From assembly GCF_932526225.1 (NCBI RefSeq), contig NC_064046.1:10565719-10629718 (forward strand): 64,000 bases of DNA, given 5' to 3'. The notes beneath the pieces were generated by a model, which had not been told where the DNA came from, did not search any database, and saw nothing but the letters and a program-made list of their open reading frames with translations. The first letter of the stretch is position 1. Each line of letters opens with the position of its first letter. Shown one piece after another: positions 1 to 12,624 of the stretch. The position numbers and the translations under genes were made by a program. This DNA is from Nematostella vectensis (taxonomy: Eukaryota; Cnidaria; Anthozoa; Actiniaria; Edwardsiidae).

Positions 1-94
1 TGTCCACTAACGTTTTCGGTACACAACCAGGAAAAAAAGCCTAGAAAGGGCCTTTTGGGCCCCCTCCTGTTAAAAATCCTGGCTACGTCGCTGT
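1..94. mobile_element. Partial copy of a hAT-like small inverted-repeat element
   Basis: The stretch ends in CTGGCTACGTCGCTG (about 80-94) and carries the GGGCCTTTTGGGCCCC-like interior also found near 36764-36912 and 58834-58997. Only the right-hand part lies in the window, so it is cut by the window edge or truncated. The terminal motif CAGnGGCGTAGCC resembles hAT-type ends. No coding sequence is present. Confidence 0.5.
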
Positions 95-819
95 TATCTT
101 GGGTTGCCTGTCTATGCGTCAATTTGCAATAGCCTGTAGGGCAGTAGGACCTTCGGGATGAATGAGGTCCTTGGACAGGGAAGTTTGATGCCTCATGATA
201 GTATTGTAGGCTTCCACGAGAAACACTAAATACATATGTATCTGCCAGTGCTGAAAAACGTAAGACTAGTTCCAGTACCGCGCGGTTAAACCAGCCTTTT
301 TGTTTTGAAATGGCGGCTTTTTACCGGCGAGCTGTCACATTTTGGCGAATGCTAAGAAAACTAGACCAACCGAAAGGCTATAATTTTCTTTATGACTCCC
401 TCATTATCACACAAATCTGTCATCTTTTGTACAGTATGGTTTTAATGCTGTACAGTTAGTCAAATCAGCGACTGAAGTCAGCCTTTCGTTCGAACGATTC
501 AACACTACAATTGTGCTTGTTTTCGCCAGAGCACGCGCATGCGCATACGTTATTTGGCCTAAATGTTTTAAGTTTCCGTCGATGACAACAAGGAAACTTG
601 TTGTAATTAAATTTAGTTACCAATGAGTGTTTCGGTCCAATAATAAGATTTCTGACAAGGTAACAGTGAATAAAAAACTAATTTGCGACTGGAAAATCGT
701 GGCCCCAGCCGCCGGGGTTGATCGCTTAGCTTTTTCAGTGTTTGAGTGATCGGGGGAGATCAAAATTTCGGAATTTGCTGGAGATGGCCGCGCTGGTCCT
801 TTCATACCACTAGTTTACT

Positions 820-1176
820 TTGAAATCGACATACGTTATAACAATGGTTAAGGAATGGTTGAATGTCTATAAATGGTCTTATAGAGCTGTTTTTAAAAGG
901 CTTGAGAAGTTGTGCTTTTCCAGAAATATAAATACTGACCCCGCATTTTTACTGTCTCTGCAATATAATTCTTTACGGACTGTCGAAAGCGCTATATCTA
1001 GGTTCTTGGTGCGACTCCCGCAAAGTCATTTCCGCAATAAGATTATCGCTCTTCAACTAGATACAAATGATAAAACAAAGGTTCAAGAAATCTTATTAGT
1101 TAATCCTCGAGCTGTTAAGCACAGAAATAGCATAAGAGACTTGTTTGTTTGTTTTTATTCTAGAAATAAGAAGTAA
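820..1176 (+). CDS. Unrecognised small basic ORF, 118 aa, possible single-exon gene
   Basis: An open frame of 118 codons from ATG at 820 to TAA at 1174-1176. The product is basic, has several Lys/Arg/Leu-rich segments, and shows no signal peptide, transmembrane segment or motif I recognise. An AATAAA hexamer begins at about 1200, only about 24 nt past the stop, which suits a compact transcript but is common by chance in AT-rich DNA. There is no clear splice structure around it and no similarity to the neighbouring genes. It could equally be an old mobile-element fragment or a chance ORF. I cannot assign a function. Confidence 0.2.
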   Translation: MKSTYVITMVKEWLNVYKWSYRAVFKRLEKLCFSRNINTDPAFLLSLQYNSLRTVESAISRFLVRLPQSHFRNKIIALQLDTNDKTKVQEILLVNPRAVKHRNSIRDLFVCFYSRNKK

Positions 1177-3977
1177 GAATCGTTATCTGTTGACAAATCA
1201 AATAAAAGCTATCACGGGTTCTTGAAAAATGTAATAAAGATGGCCAAAGGGGGACTTTTGACGCAGTGGCAATTATGTGTTTTGGGTTTATTTAAAAAAA
1301 ACACAGCTCAAAAGAAACCGCTGGAGGTTTGGCCTTTACTGTAAAGAATACAACATTTGACGTGTGTAGTCTGCGAATGTACCTTGTTTGTATAGGTATT
1401 TTCTTAGCAGATGTACCTATAACAAGAAACATTCACCCCCTAAAGATAATTAAATACGAGCTTTTATACCGTGTAAGGTAGGGCAGGTGGCGAAACTAAT
1501 CTGGTCACGCAATACTTCATTTCCGCGAATCAGTTTACGCGAATTTATGACCAGAATTCATTGACAGCCCATCAGCTACATTGTCGGTCCCTGATTGGTG
1601 GGTTTAAAATCCTGGATATGTAGACATTCGAGGTGGCTCGCATCTATTTAAAAGGACTCTCTCAATCTTTCAAATACTAATGACAGGAATATCGAAAATT
1701 CTTAGTTAATTTTAAAGCTAGGTTAGAACCAAACCGATTGCAATAATAATAGTAATAACAAAAATAAATGGGAGCTCGAAGTTTAACCGTAGTACAAAAA
1801 GAAAATGTGAGACAACTCTAAAATATACTGTAATAAATAAATCTGGTTTCCAATGATCACACTTATGCCTATGACGATCTTCTATTGTTCCTTTCTTGTT
1901 ATAAATTATGATGATAGAGATAAATAAATTGTTATGGTTCTAATAAACTCAAAATTTTCGGCTATTTCTTTTATAAGCATTTGAAATAATTAGAAGATTG
2001 CGCAAATATTGATCGTAGGGGATCTTTTGAAGATGGATGATTACTTGAAAAACAGTCTTTTTTTAATAGAAGTGGGCTACCTTACAGAACCTTGGTACGT
2101 CAAACATACTTGGCTATTAGTTTCACATTATATATACATCATTGACCAAATTCTGGTAAAAACACCGCAAATAGGCTACCAAAATCAGCCGCTGGAATAG
2201 GATACTTTCTCATACTTGGTATTTTAAGCGGCTGTAAGATACTCTATGGGCGTGGTCGATTTTACTCAATTTTAGGCCCATTGTGATTTAGACGAGGGAC
2301 CGTGGGAATCCAATAGTGTTTCAGATTTAACTCACTTGATCTCTGTACTCGAGTCCCCCGGACGGTTGATGCTACGAGTCCCAAAACTGAGATAAGATAA
2401 CAAAAGAGATACTGCAATATGTGATACACCCGCGCTTTCCACACATGCGACATGGCCCGAGAAACCGGCTTCTCCAATTTGGCAGAAATAAAGGAAAGTC
2501 CTTTCATTAAAACCACCATCGATAAGTAAAGTCAACTCGAGAACCACTGGTCCACTGAGTGTACTTCGTCATATTCCCTAAGCTGCACCTTAGTTCTATT
2601 TAAAACTGTATTATTATATTAATTAGTTCATGGCATGCACCACAGTAATAAAAGGACAAATAGATCTTTCGTTCTACTTTTCGAATTGTGATAAGTCTTT
2701 TTATGATTGCACGAGCTGGTAGCAGCACATTATGTGCTGTTCTCTATATTTCGTATGCTATTCTCAATGCTGGTTCGTTGCTTTAATTTTGCAGGTTATT
2801 TCATTAATAGTCTATACTCTTCAATGTTCTTATCTACTCGTAAAAAAGTTTAAATAAAATGAATTCAATTGACTAAGATATCAGAACAACTTTAGCGATG
2901 ATGCGCCCGACTGGATTGCTAGTATAGATCCCTTCTGGATCCATTCAACTGTGGTATTTAGAAGCCGCAAAATTCTCGATTTTAGAGAGTGAAGCGTCAA
3001 AAAGTTCATATGTACAGCAAAGTTTTAGAATGTACAAATTCGACTTCGAAGTCTACCGACAAAGGAACCACTTCTCATCACCAGTTCAGGATCATTTGCG
3101 ATTTGATTTTTACGTAATACTGAGATGAGGAATCTTAGAATAGAAAAGTCAAGTGTGTATGCACCCCGAACCAGCGCATTCCAGTACGATCAGGTTGCGC
3201 ATACTGAGAATTTCCTTAATTAACAGTTTGACTATCATAAACATTTTCTCACTTCGTTCTCATCGAGTGCTCTTGCCGCAGCTTATTTATTGGTAACAGA
3301 CCCCGCGTCTGGGAGTGTCGTAGGGACCTTGTAAAGGGCTAGTGTAGCGGGTCGGCATTTGTTGCGCAAATTGCCTGGTTTGTTTATCCCCTTAACAGAT
3401 AAGCGCATTTTGCCGACACAAGATGGGGGCCCATCGATGGTGGTCTTTTTTATCAATACGGATCTCTGATATAGCATTCTTTACTGTACGATAGCCTAGC
3501 AGAACGCCGGATATTGGTCTCCAAGGGGCTTTAAACTTACGTCAATTCTTCATGAAATGTCGAGAATCCTTTTGAACTTAATCCAGCAATCGAGTATGTA
3601 TCGTAGAGTGCTTTATTTGTTTGTTTCAATTAAAGAGCGCATCATTTTGATCTGGCGCGAAAGAGTGTTCCGGTGACCTGGCGCTGGTGAATGAGGGATT
3701 TTGTGAGCTGCGATTGGATTGTTGTAATTAGTATTGATATGCGAGCGCGGGAGCGGAATATATGTTATTACGGATCTTAGATAACTGGATAACATCTGGC
3801 CCTTGTGCGATTTGAGCAAGTCCCTGCACGTCTGATTTGAGTCGTACCGATTGGCGCAGCGCGGTCATTCCGTAACGCGCTGACATTCTACAAAATACCT
3901 CCCCTACCAGCACGCCCTTGCAGAGTACCTCTAGACGAGCTTGCGGACAGGACGAGCGGGAGATACAGACGTTAACC
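1177..3977. other. Intergenic region, no gene seen
   Basis: Only short ORFs (under about 130 codons) without motifs, splice-consistent partners or family similarity were found. No tandem repeat or long inverted repeat stands out. The last few hundred bases should contain the promoter and 5' UTR of the collagen/CTHRC1-like gene. Confidence 0.5.
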
Positions 3978-6913
3978 ATGATGAAGTATCTACTGATCGT
4001 CAGCCTTGTAACAGCGCTAGCCATGACCGCCATGACACAGGATGTGAGACGAGTCCTTAACAGCGATGACGGAAAGAGCAGCAACCCGGACGATCAGTCC
4101 AAGGTAAAAAAAAGGGAGAAACGTCACGCGTTATTACCGCAAATGTTAAATCAATCTAATCCTTTGTTGTTTAAGATTTTAATCCATTATCATGTCAATA
4201 ATGTTTTGTCAATTTGCTCGTATGATGCTCAACAAACGGGCATACGTGAGCGCAAAAGAAGTAGTAAGCTCGCATCGTTAAAGATAACGTTCAGCAGTAC
4301 ACGGATGTTTAACCATTAAACTAGATTGCTCCATCTTTGCTAATTTAGAAACTGACAATGCTTAATTCCTTTTTTGAAAATGATGTAGCAAATAAACTGC
4401 CGTGAATTCAAACTCTAGGGAACCTGAAATAACAGAATAATAGAATTTGCTGCGCAAGCGAGAACTTAGTCGTGTTTAGAGGATTAACGCATTCAGCATT
4501 TGGCACTCACGCCAAGGATTTTGTTCCCTTTTTGCTGACATTGAATTCCGAATGATCGTAATTCAAGCTGTGGATTATCCCATACTTGGTGACAAACGGG
4601 ATTGTTTCGACCGCGAAAAGGCATTATGCATTCATCACCTTGAATTCTTCCTTGAGGCGAAGGGTTTAAAACGTTCGTGATTGTACTTGCTTTGCTAGAT
4701 GGATGATGCTAGAAACATTATTGATTTATTGTCAAAGTCTGAAACACATAAAGCTATTCTAAGCCCGTCCTTGCTTTTAATTTCAATCTTTGTAAAATTG
4801 ACAGGGCAAAACTTTTTTTTTGTATTTTCGATAAAGGAAGACAAATATCACATGAAGTAAAACTCGCAGAAATATAGAAAGCTTATTTTACTTATAGGGA
4901 TAAGAGAGTAACTAATGCAATATCAAACAAACGTTTGTGTTTTCCATGCCTAGACCAAACAATGTACTCCCTGCTCCTGCGGCATGCCAGGAATTCCTGG
5001 GACACACGGGATACCTGGAACCCCAGGACCAGCAGGCATTGCGGGCCTCCCAGGACCAAAAGGCGATAGGGGCAATCCAGGCCGCAGGGGACAATGGGGA
5101 CCTGTTGGGCCGAAAGGCGACCAGGGATCGCCTGGAGTGTGGGGCAAGCCAGGAAAAGCGGGCCTACCAGGGAAAACCGGTCCCCGTGGGCTCCCCGGAG
5201 AGTCGGGTCTACCCGGCATCCGTGGACCCAAGGGGGAGCCTGGGCCAAATGCCAGGAGACAAGCCACCTGGAAGCAGTGCACATGGAAACGCAGTGACAG
5301 TATGGCAGAAGGAAAAATACAGGTCAGGATACCTGTGTAGTGTTTAAGGGAAGACTGGGAGAGAAACGGGGCGGGTGCATGAAATAGATGGATAGTTTAT
5401 TTAAAAAAGATTGCATGGCAGCTAAAAAAGGAATACAAATATAGCTATATATGTATATTACAGGTAATAAACTGAAACGCGACTATGATAAGAGGAAAGC
5501 TATATACTATAAAATGAGCGAATATGAAATGTTCAGTTAGGATTATACGTTAAATTTAGTGGTGCAACTGGATGCCATGGCCGGGATGAAAGATCGCCTA
5601 AAACGTTCGGTTCGGCAGCGCGGAATTGAGAATGTTCTGGATTGTCTAAGAATATAACTACACTGGTTCTTAGGTGGTTAGGGCAGGTGGAAATAGACGA
5701 GAACAGATTAAGACAGAGTTCGCCCCGTCTGTCCTTCAAAGTCTGTAAGCCATAGCTGGCAAGGCAGTCCTGGTAGTTAGCTTGTGGTGACACAATGGAC
5801 ATTACTCTTTTCTGCACTCTCTCGATCTCGTCACTGAGATATGCCGGGAGGGCATTGTGGAAAACAGGCGCGCAGTATTCTAAAACTGGCCTAATAGTGG
5901 AAAGATAAAATGCAATAATGGAGACGAGGCTCTCGGGTTAACCGTAAAACAGCGGCAAAATGAATCAGTTGCTTTTTAGGACAAGAGGCGTCAGGATCAA
6001 TTCACGAATTAAAGAAAAGCACGCGAGCATTTGGTTGGCGAAAACACAGAGTCTCGCTTCCTGAGTTGTCCATAATGCGATATCGAACAACTACATAAGG
6101 CGATATCGAACATACATAATGCGATATCAACGTCGGACTATCAATCATCTCTAGAAACCGTTGATGTTAACGTGTAACATTCCATAAAAACGTGTCAGTT
6201 TGCATTTTGTACAACAAGACAAAGCTGATCTACATCCTTAAATAAGCTGTAGAAAAAATTAACCAAAATTTGAGTGGCAAATTGCCCCACCTCCCAACTG
6301 TAAAGGGCTCTTCCGAATCTTCTGTGGCAAAATCTAATGAGCAGATGAGCTGAGGTACTGTGACGAACTGCAGGTGATTCGAGAATCTGACAAATCGTCA
6401 AATTTAGGTCAATGTGCGTTTACCTCTAGTTTTCTTTATTATTATGTGACTGTTGTGCCGGACGGTTCGGCCGAGGCTGCAAGATGTTAATTATTTATTA
6501 GCAAGGTATTTGCTATATTCTAGTTTTAAAGTGTTTATTTTCATTGACAGGAATGCTTCTTCACCAAAGAAGAATCCAATACGTCAATCAAAGTCAGTTT
6601 CCATGGCAATATTCAAGTCTCGGGTCGCCGTGGAGCGTGCAACCGCTGGTATTTCAAAATCAATGATCGGGAATGTTCTAGTCCCGAGACGATAGAGGCT
6701 CTTTACTACTACGAATGGCTTAGCAACTCCACGCCCCCAGCGATGCGCTATCACAGAACCCTTGAGGGGTACTGTGGGGGCATTCCACGCGGGTCCGTGC
6801 GCGTGGAATTATGGGTTGGAAGTTGTCCTGGCGAGAAGCCTGGGTACGGGCGCGTTGGATGGAGGTCTGTATCCCGTATGATCATAGAGGAAGTCACACC
6901 GCCGCAGGTGTGA
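3978..6913 (+). CDS. CTHRC1: CTHRC1-like secreted collagen-repeat protein (3 exons, 285 aa)
   Basis: Exons 3978-4103, 4954-5322 and 6551-6913 join in phase 0 across GT...AG introns. Exon 1 encodes a signal peptide ([20 protein letters not shown]) and a short charged segment ending near a dibasic stretch. Exon 2 starts with a cysteine cluster (CTPCSC), then 30 uninterrupted Gly-X-Y triplets, then the KQCTW motif. Exon 3 is the C-terminal globular domain, with landmarks [39 protein letters not shown] and [12 protein letters not shown], followed by TGA at 6911-6913. These match human CTHRC1, a secreted trimeric glycoprotein linked to Wnt/planar-polarity signalling and matrix remodelling, in order and spacing. 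The collagen part is longer than the roughly dozen triplets I recall in vertebrate CTHRC1. Two ATGs (3978, 3981) open the frame; the first is chosen. Orthology rather than family membership is inferred. Confidence 0.88.
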
Positions 6914-7094
6914 ACTGATATCACGCGGCTAAGGGGGGCAGGGAACGAGGGGAGGTGTTTGACTTGACAAAGGGCGCAAAGTATTTCGCCCCACAGAGTA
7001 GAGAATTGTCTTATAATTTGCAGGCGGATTTTTGAATTTTTAGTTAAATGACCTCTAGAACAACGAATGCTTTGAGGAGCGATTCTTTTTTAAA

Positions 7095-7222
7095 AATAAA
7101 ATAGCATAGCTAAACAAAAACCTTTGTTATAAAAGGTTCGACAAAAGTGTCAGAACTCATATCAGTATGTAACTCAGCTTTATAGAACCTTGTATTATAT
7201 ACAAATATAGTTTCTCAATAAA
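7095..7222 (+). terminator. Candidate poly(A) signals of the CTHRC1-like gene
   Basis: AATAAA occurs at 7095-7100 and again at 7217-7222, 182 and 304 nt beyond the TGA at 6913, in an AT-rich 3' region. Either could set the mRNA end. Confidence 0.45.
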
Positions 7223-8024
7223 TAGTCCCATATCCTTGTACAGGAAAGGAAAGCTCCATTGACGGAGTAACTTACGGACAAATACTACGTTCATTTCAAT
7301 CAGACTATATTAGTCTTCAGCAAGCTAGGTACTGTTAACAAAATATACGCATCTTAGAAAAGAAAAGTCCATTAGCTCTATCAAAATGAACGCGAGATAG
7401 ATAGATAGATATTTTATTCATGGCACCTTATAAATCATTTAGATCGGTGTAGATCCACAAAATAATAAATAGATGATAATGACTGATGTTGCCATGTTTT
7501 GCTTACTTTACCTTTTCGCATTTTTTTTATTCTTGTTGTTTTAGGGGGATTAGGTGACGTCACTGTACGTTGTGATTAAGCTTCACATTTCTTGCCTTCA
7601 TACATTCAAAAATATGTTTCGCTAACCGCCGTTTCACGTGCGATATTTCATGATAATTGGGAGGGTGAGGGGGGGGGGGGGGGGGGGGGGTGGGGAGGGG
7701 AGAGGCCCCGTCAGACAGTCAGCACTTGAATTCTAGCGCTCTGACACTAAATTTATTTGCTGAAGCAAAATTAAATTTGCACTAAAGCGATCATGTATAC
7801 GTTTTAAAACATCTGGACTCATCTCTGCTCCTTTTTGTGACTGATAGATGCATAGTGAGGGAGTGGGAAGGCGTGTGTTAAAAGCAAATCACCACATTAT
7901 AAGCGTGAAGAACGGTACCAGGAAGACGGGAAAAGGGAATGAAAGCGATCCAGCAAACGGGATTTAACCTCCTCCTTTCAAAACCCTGTCTGTACATGAA
8001 CGTTTTGCAGGTCAATTATATTGT
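7223..8024. other. Convergent intergenic spacer with poly-G run
   Basis: The spacer lies between the 3' ends of the CTHRC1-like gene (+) and CCDC113 (-). It holds a short GATA run near 7395-7410 and a G-run of roughly 20 nt at about 7671-7690, with no credible ORF. Confidence 0.5.
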
Positions 8025-8030
8025 TTTATT
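8025..8030 (-). terminator. Poly(A) signal of the CCDC113 gene
   Basis: TTTATT on the + strand reads AATAAA on the minus strand, 66 nt past the TAG at 8096-8098. No better candidate is closer. Confidence 0.45.
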
Positions 8031-8095
8031 ATCTTGTGTAAATGTACAAGCCCTTCCCTATTTACAGTATACATCCTAATTCCCACACTCCCTAT

Positions 8096-11000
8096 CTAGG
8101 CCATTTCCTGGGCCTTTAGCCACGGGTTCTGCTTGTCCTGCGCTTCAACCTGCATCTTATGCCAGGTCTTCCTGTTTGTCTTCAGCGCCATCTCGGCAAT
8201 TTCCACCTTGCGTTCCCACATGCGGACCACCTTGTTTAGTTCGTACAGTTTCGCGCGTTCTCCAACGTAATCCATCACCTGGAGTGGCCAGGAAAAAAAT
8301 AAGTATGGGAAGGGATGGTGTTAAAATGTAGCCCGGCTCTCGGAAATGTTTTGTCCTCGAATATCGGGAATTCTGTGGCGCGCGCGAATGGCCGAGGTGC
8401 GCTGGGGCGAAAAATAAAAAAACACTTCCGAATAATTCCGAATGAGAACCAGATAGCAGGATATTAAAACTGTTAAAAGATTGATATAGTATCATCGCAC
8501 TTACATCTGGTACTTTGTAGTCTGCAAGCTGCTGCTTCAATCTTTCATTCAGCAATTCTGCCTTTTCCCGATCCTATACAAACATGCAAACATGCTGTAG
8601 ATCATAATTGGCTGAAGGTGAACACATTTATTGGAATATAATTAAGTCTAAGCATTTTGATTTTCCATTGCAATAGCCAGATAATTATCATTCAGGGTCT
8701 TCGTAGAGTTTGTGACAACATATCTAGGTTTGGGTGTTTTTATGCCAAATTATCACCAAACCAAAAACCATAGCGTCAAACCAAAGCAAACGACAATCTC
8801 CAGAGTTTTTTTTAGGTTTGGAGGTTAAGGAGGCCTAGAGGTTGAGGAAGAATTGTGTTTTTTTTTTCATTTTTGAATGATGAACTGTCTATCTTACCGT
8901 TTGTACTAAGTTTGTCTCTGCATCAATCTTAAACAGCAGTTCATTTCTCTGCCCTATCTCTGTCCGTAACCGTTCAGATTCCATGGTGAGGGTATGAAGC
9001 TTTTTCTGTTTTAAAAGCAAGGTTAAAAAGCAATTTATTATCGGTCTATAAATGGCAGAGCTATGTGTATGTATGTTCACTATTAGGGGTGGGGAATTGA
9101 AGAAATTCTAAGACGATAAGAAGGCCGTTTCGACAATCCAAGAATGAGAACGTGCTTCGCTTAAAATCAGAGAACAGAGACTGTCTTATCATTTCCCAAA
9201 ATCGGTGATTTCGAGATGCCTGATGGAAAATCAATATCTCTAGGGACCATTAGGGTGCCATTAGCCATCTCTACAGTTATATGACAAAGCATACCCAATC
9301 CATAGCCTTCTCCGCAGCCAACTTGTAATGGCCTTTATTTAGATTCGGTATACCTGCGTTTGTTATTTTAGGATGCAGGAGACTGGTACCAAGGGTTGGG
9401 AGGAAGGGAGAAAAAGAGTTCTCTCTCTCTTCTTATTTTTCTTTGCCCCCTCCCCCTGCATTATTTTTCTCCTCTATTCGCCACAGGAATCCCGCCTCGA
9501 AAAAACCCTTTTTCTTTCCATGAGAAGTAATGCCTGCTGAGAAGGCTACCCAATCCACACAAATATTAAAAACATACAAGGTCATATTCGAGTACTGAGA
9601 ACGTTTGCAGAAATATGCGTGTAATTTCTTCTGGAAATTTATTATTTCCATTTTGTGGTACAAACCTTGTATGTGTTCAGTATCTGTTGCACATTTCCAG
9701 ACATGAGTTTCAGACGTAACAAATCCTGGTTCTTCTCATCAATCTTTTCCAGGTATTGTTGGTTCTCAATCTTCAGTTGGTTGAAGTCAACCTCATGTAG
9801 GACCTCGCCCATCTCCTCTTTCTAAACAGATAGATAAAAAACATCAGTGGAATTATAAAAAAAATGACTTTATCAAACATGTACATTCCATAGCTATCAG
9901 AGAAAGCAAAATTCCATTGAGCCTTCTAAGCCTTGAAATCACAGAATCTGGTGTTCCTACTTACTGGGATTGTTTTTCTTTTCATGAAAAGTAGAAAAAA
10001 CAAATTATACCTGTTTCAACTGCATGTGAAGCTTTCGTTTCTGTACTTTTAATGTAGAATTCTTGAGTCGTAATTTCTCAATTAGTGTGTCCTGGGAAAG
10101 TTTAAACATGACATCATGATGGTTATTAAAAGAGTTAAATAAATCTTTTTAATTCAGGCAATACCCAACTTACTCTTGCACGCAGCTTGTCTTCAAAATA
10201 TCTTGTGACTCTCTCTGCAATTACTTTGTTTGTCCTCTGTAACAAGTATTAAATCATTACACAAAATCATAATGAGATCTAGCATACAGTATCAAAAAGG
10301 TTACAAACAATTCTCTTTGAGTTTGGTCTCAGCAAATTTGGAATTGCACAAAAAATTACATAACTTAATCAGAGCTCCCATTTTTATTTGGTAAATCCCC
10401 TATACCCAAAATCATTAGACACAAATCATTACCTGGTTGACAGCTCCTTTCACCAGATCTCTTTCAAATTCATAAGACACTTTCTTTATTTCAGCATTTC
10501 TGATTTCTGCTTCCTCCATAATTGCCTAGAATGAAATAACAGAAAACACAACAAATCAGAAAATATTTTCAATTCTGCTGCGACACACCCAGGATCAAAT
10601 TTGGTTTCCAGTAGTAATAAGAAGTGGCATGGAGTGTTCAATTTACAAGTTTATCTCACAATAAACTATGTAAAGCATGCTTGACTGGGAACAAACCATT
10701 CCTGGAAACATAATTTATGAATTCTAAAAAGTATAAATCACACATGATTCATACGTCTGATTTAATTTTACCATTTACAAACCAGGGTGATAATAGCAAC
10801 CACCCTCGGCGCTAAGCGCATCACGATTCCTCAACATTTTGATGATAAAATGAAGAATATCTAGTGTATAAGAGTGCATACCACAGAAAACTATGGGAAC
10901 ATTGTTAACTAAAACAGTGTCTGTTGTACTAGATGTTGGAGCATGGCTCTGCAAGTGAAACTGTCGAGTGTCCTAGACTAGAAGCAAGCTGATGAGTGAG

Positions 11001-11360
11001 AGCAGTTCCATACCCTATAGTTGTCTAATATTTTCTCAGACTCATCCTTGAGTTTCTCTATGTCATCTCTTAGCTCTTCGAGTTCCCTTTGGGCTATGTC
11101 ACATTTCTGCTCAGCACTCAGTTTCAGATGTCTAGAAAAAGCAAAGTTACAGTGTGTTGAATGATATGACATGAAAAACAATAAAAAATGGTGACTGATA
11201 AAAAGGACTGAAAATCTAAATAAATAATGCACAACACTATCTATAAAAAAATGTTGGATAAAAGTCAGCACAACTTAGATGGAATGGTTGAATAAAACAT
11301 AAGATCACAATTGTGAGGACTTTGTTTCCAAACTCATAATGAAAAAGGGATTGGGGTGGT

Positions 11361-11391
<31 letters not shown>

Positions 11392-12624
11392 TGGAGTACC
11401 CTATAAGCTAAAGCTTTGTGACCTCTTTTGCGGCCCATATATACACCATTCCTGTCAAGAGAGGGTCCCCGTGACCTCTTTCATAGCCCATACAATATAC
11501 CATACCTGTCAAGAGAGGGTTCCTGTGACCTCTTTCCTGGCCCATACATATACCATACCTGTCAAGACAGGGGCCCCGGGCCCTCTTTCCCAGCCCATCC
11601 AATATACCATACCTGTCAAGAGAGGGTCCCCGTGACCTCTTTCCTAGCCCATCCACATACCATACCTGTCAAGAGAGGGTCCCCGTGGCCTCTTCCCTGG
11701 CTCATACATATACCATACCTGTCAAGAGAGGGTCCCCGTGATCTCTTTCCTGGCCCATACAATATACCATACCTCTCAAGAGAGGGTCCCTTTGACCTCT
11801 TTCCTGGCCCATACAATATACCATACCTCTCAAGAGAGGGTCCCTTTGACCTCTTTCCTGGCCCATCCATATACCATACCTGTCAAGAGAGGGTCCCTGT
11901 GACCTCTTTCCTGGCCCATACATATACCATACCTGTCAAGAGAGGGTCCCCTTGATCGTGATCTCTTTCGCAGACCTCTGTGACTTGTTTCAGGTGGCTG
12001 TGCAATAACTGGAGCTGTGATAGAAAAGGAAATCAATATATAAGGTAAAAAGTGAAGATCAAAATTGCAAAAAGAACAAAAGTGCATTTAAACTTTTACT
12101 TGGCTCTATCTATCTATCATCTTCTTATATATTATAATAATATTTGGTTAAGTGTTTATCAATAAAAGATAATTATCTGAAATCATCCAAGTAAAAAGAA
12201 AGGAAGTAAGAAATTGTCTGGGTTTTCACATTTCAAATGTCAATTCTTTCGTTAAGTTTAATATTATGTCCAGTATAAAATACTCTCCAAATACCTGCAG
12301 GCTTTATTCCAATATCTTTTGGGTCAACTCTTTTTAGATACTTCTCAAACATCGTCGTTTCATTTCTAAGAACATCGTTGGCATGTCTAGAACGCAGAAA
12401 CAAAAACAAGAATGAGTTAATCTCAAAATTCAACCTAACTTAGTCAACACATTTCATTCGGGTTTAAAGCCTTTCAGCAAATTCGATGCCCTATTTAAAA
12501 ACATTGGGGCTACTTACATTGTCTCTTGGACAAGGTTGTAAAGCTCTTCGTCGCTTAATTCAACCAAAGGGTCTTCATCTTGGTCGAGCGAACTACTCAC
12601 ATCTACATCGCTAGATGCCGCCAT
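8096..12624 (-). CDS. CCDC113: CCDC113/CFAP263 ciliary coiled-coil protein (11 exons, 383 aa)
   Basis: Minus-strand exons, 5' to 3': 12624-12518, 12386-12295, 12014-11933, 11131-11014, 10525-10433, 10236-10174, 10091-10011, 9821-9666, 9005-8898, 8573-8505 and 8278-8096. All phases agree and the frame stays open to TAG. The protein starts MAASSDVDVSSS with an acidic N-terminus, then is coiled coil almost throughout. Landmarks shared with vertebrate CCDC113 are ETTMFEKYLKR, a Ser/Arg-rich patch RKRSRSRGPSLDR, EEAEIRNAE, EKLRLKNSTLKVQKRK, VDFNQLKIEN and, near the end, VRMWERKVEIAEMALK. The length (383 aa) matches the human protein (377 aa from memory). The family works in motile cilia and centriolar satellites, forming an axonemal bridge complex with CCDC96. 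Exon 3 ends in a tandem array that copies its own donor (see 11440-11960). The related CCDC96 shares the C-terminal motif but is much longer at its N-terminus. Confidence 0.93.
11440..11960 (-). repeat. Minisatellite made of the CCDC113 exon 3 end plus splice donor
   Basis: On the minus strand each 53-54 bp unit contains an AAGAGGTCAC...GGACCCTCTCTTGACAG exon-like part followed by GTATGG, the same as the true junction at 11933/11932. Exon-end equivalents fall at 11933 (real), 11880, 11827, 11773, 11719, 11666, 11613, 11559, 11506 and 11452, so there are ten copies. Nine keep the GTATGG donor; the distal one at 11452 reads GAATGG. A short GT run and G tract (about 11358-11391) sits beyond the array. 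Unit lengths are mostly not multiples of three, so use of a distal donor would usually shift frame. Confidence 0.92.

Noticed and set aside
2009-2200. 63 aa ORF in the left intergenic region
   Set aside because: Short, AT-rich, no motif, no splice partner and no similarity to any gene in the window.
4950-5282. Antisense ORF with collagen-like Gly-X-Y pattern
   Set aside because: GGN-CCN-rich codons of the real collagen exon read as Gly/Pro on the opposite strand; there is no signal peptide, splice context or CTHRC1 domain on that strand.
11428-11955. Plus-strand 175 aa ORF of YHTCQERVPVTSFLAH repeats
   Set aside because: Antisense reading of the minisatellite derived from CCDC113 exon 3; repeat identity fully explains the open frame.
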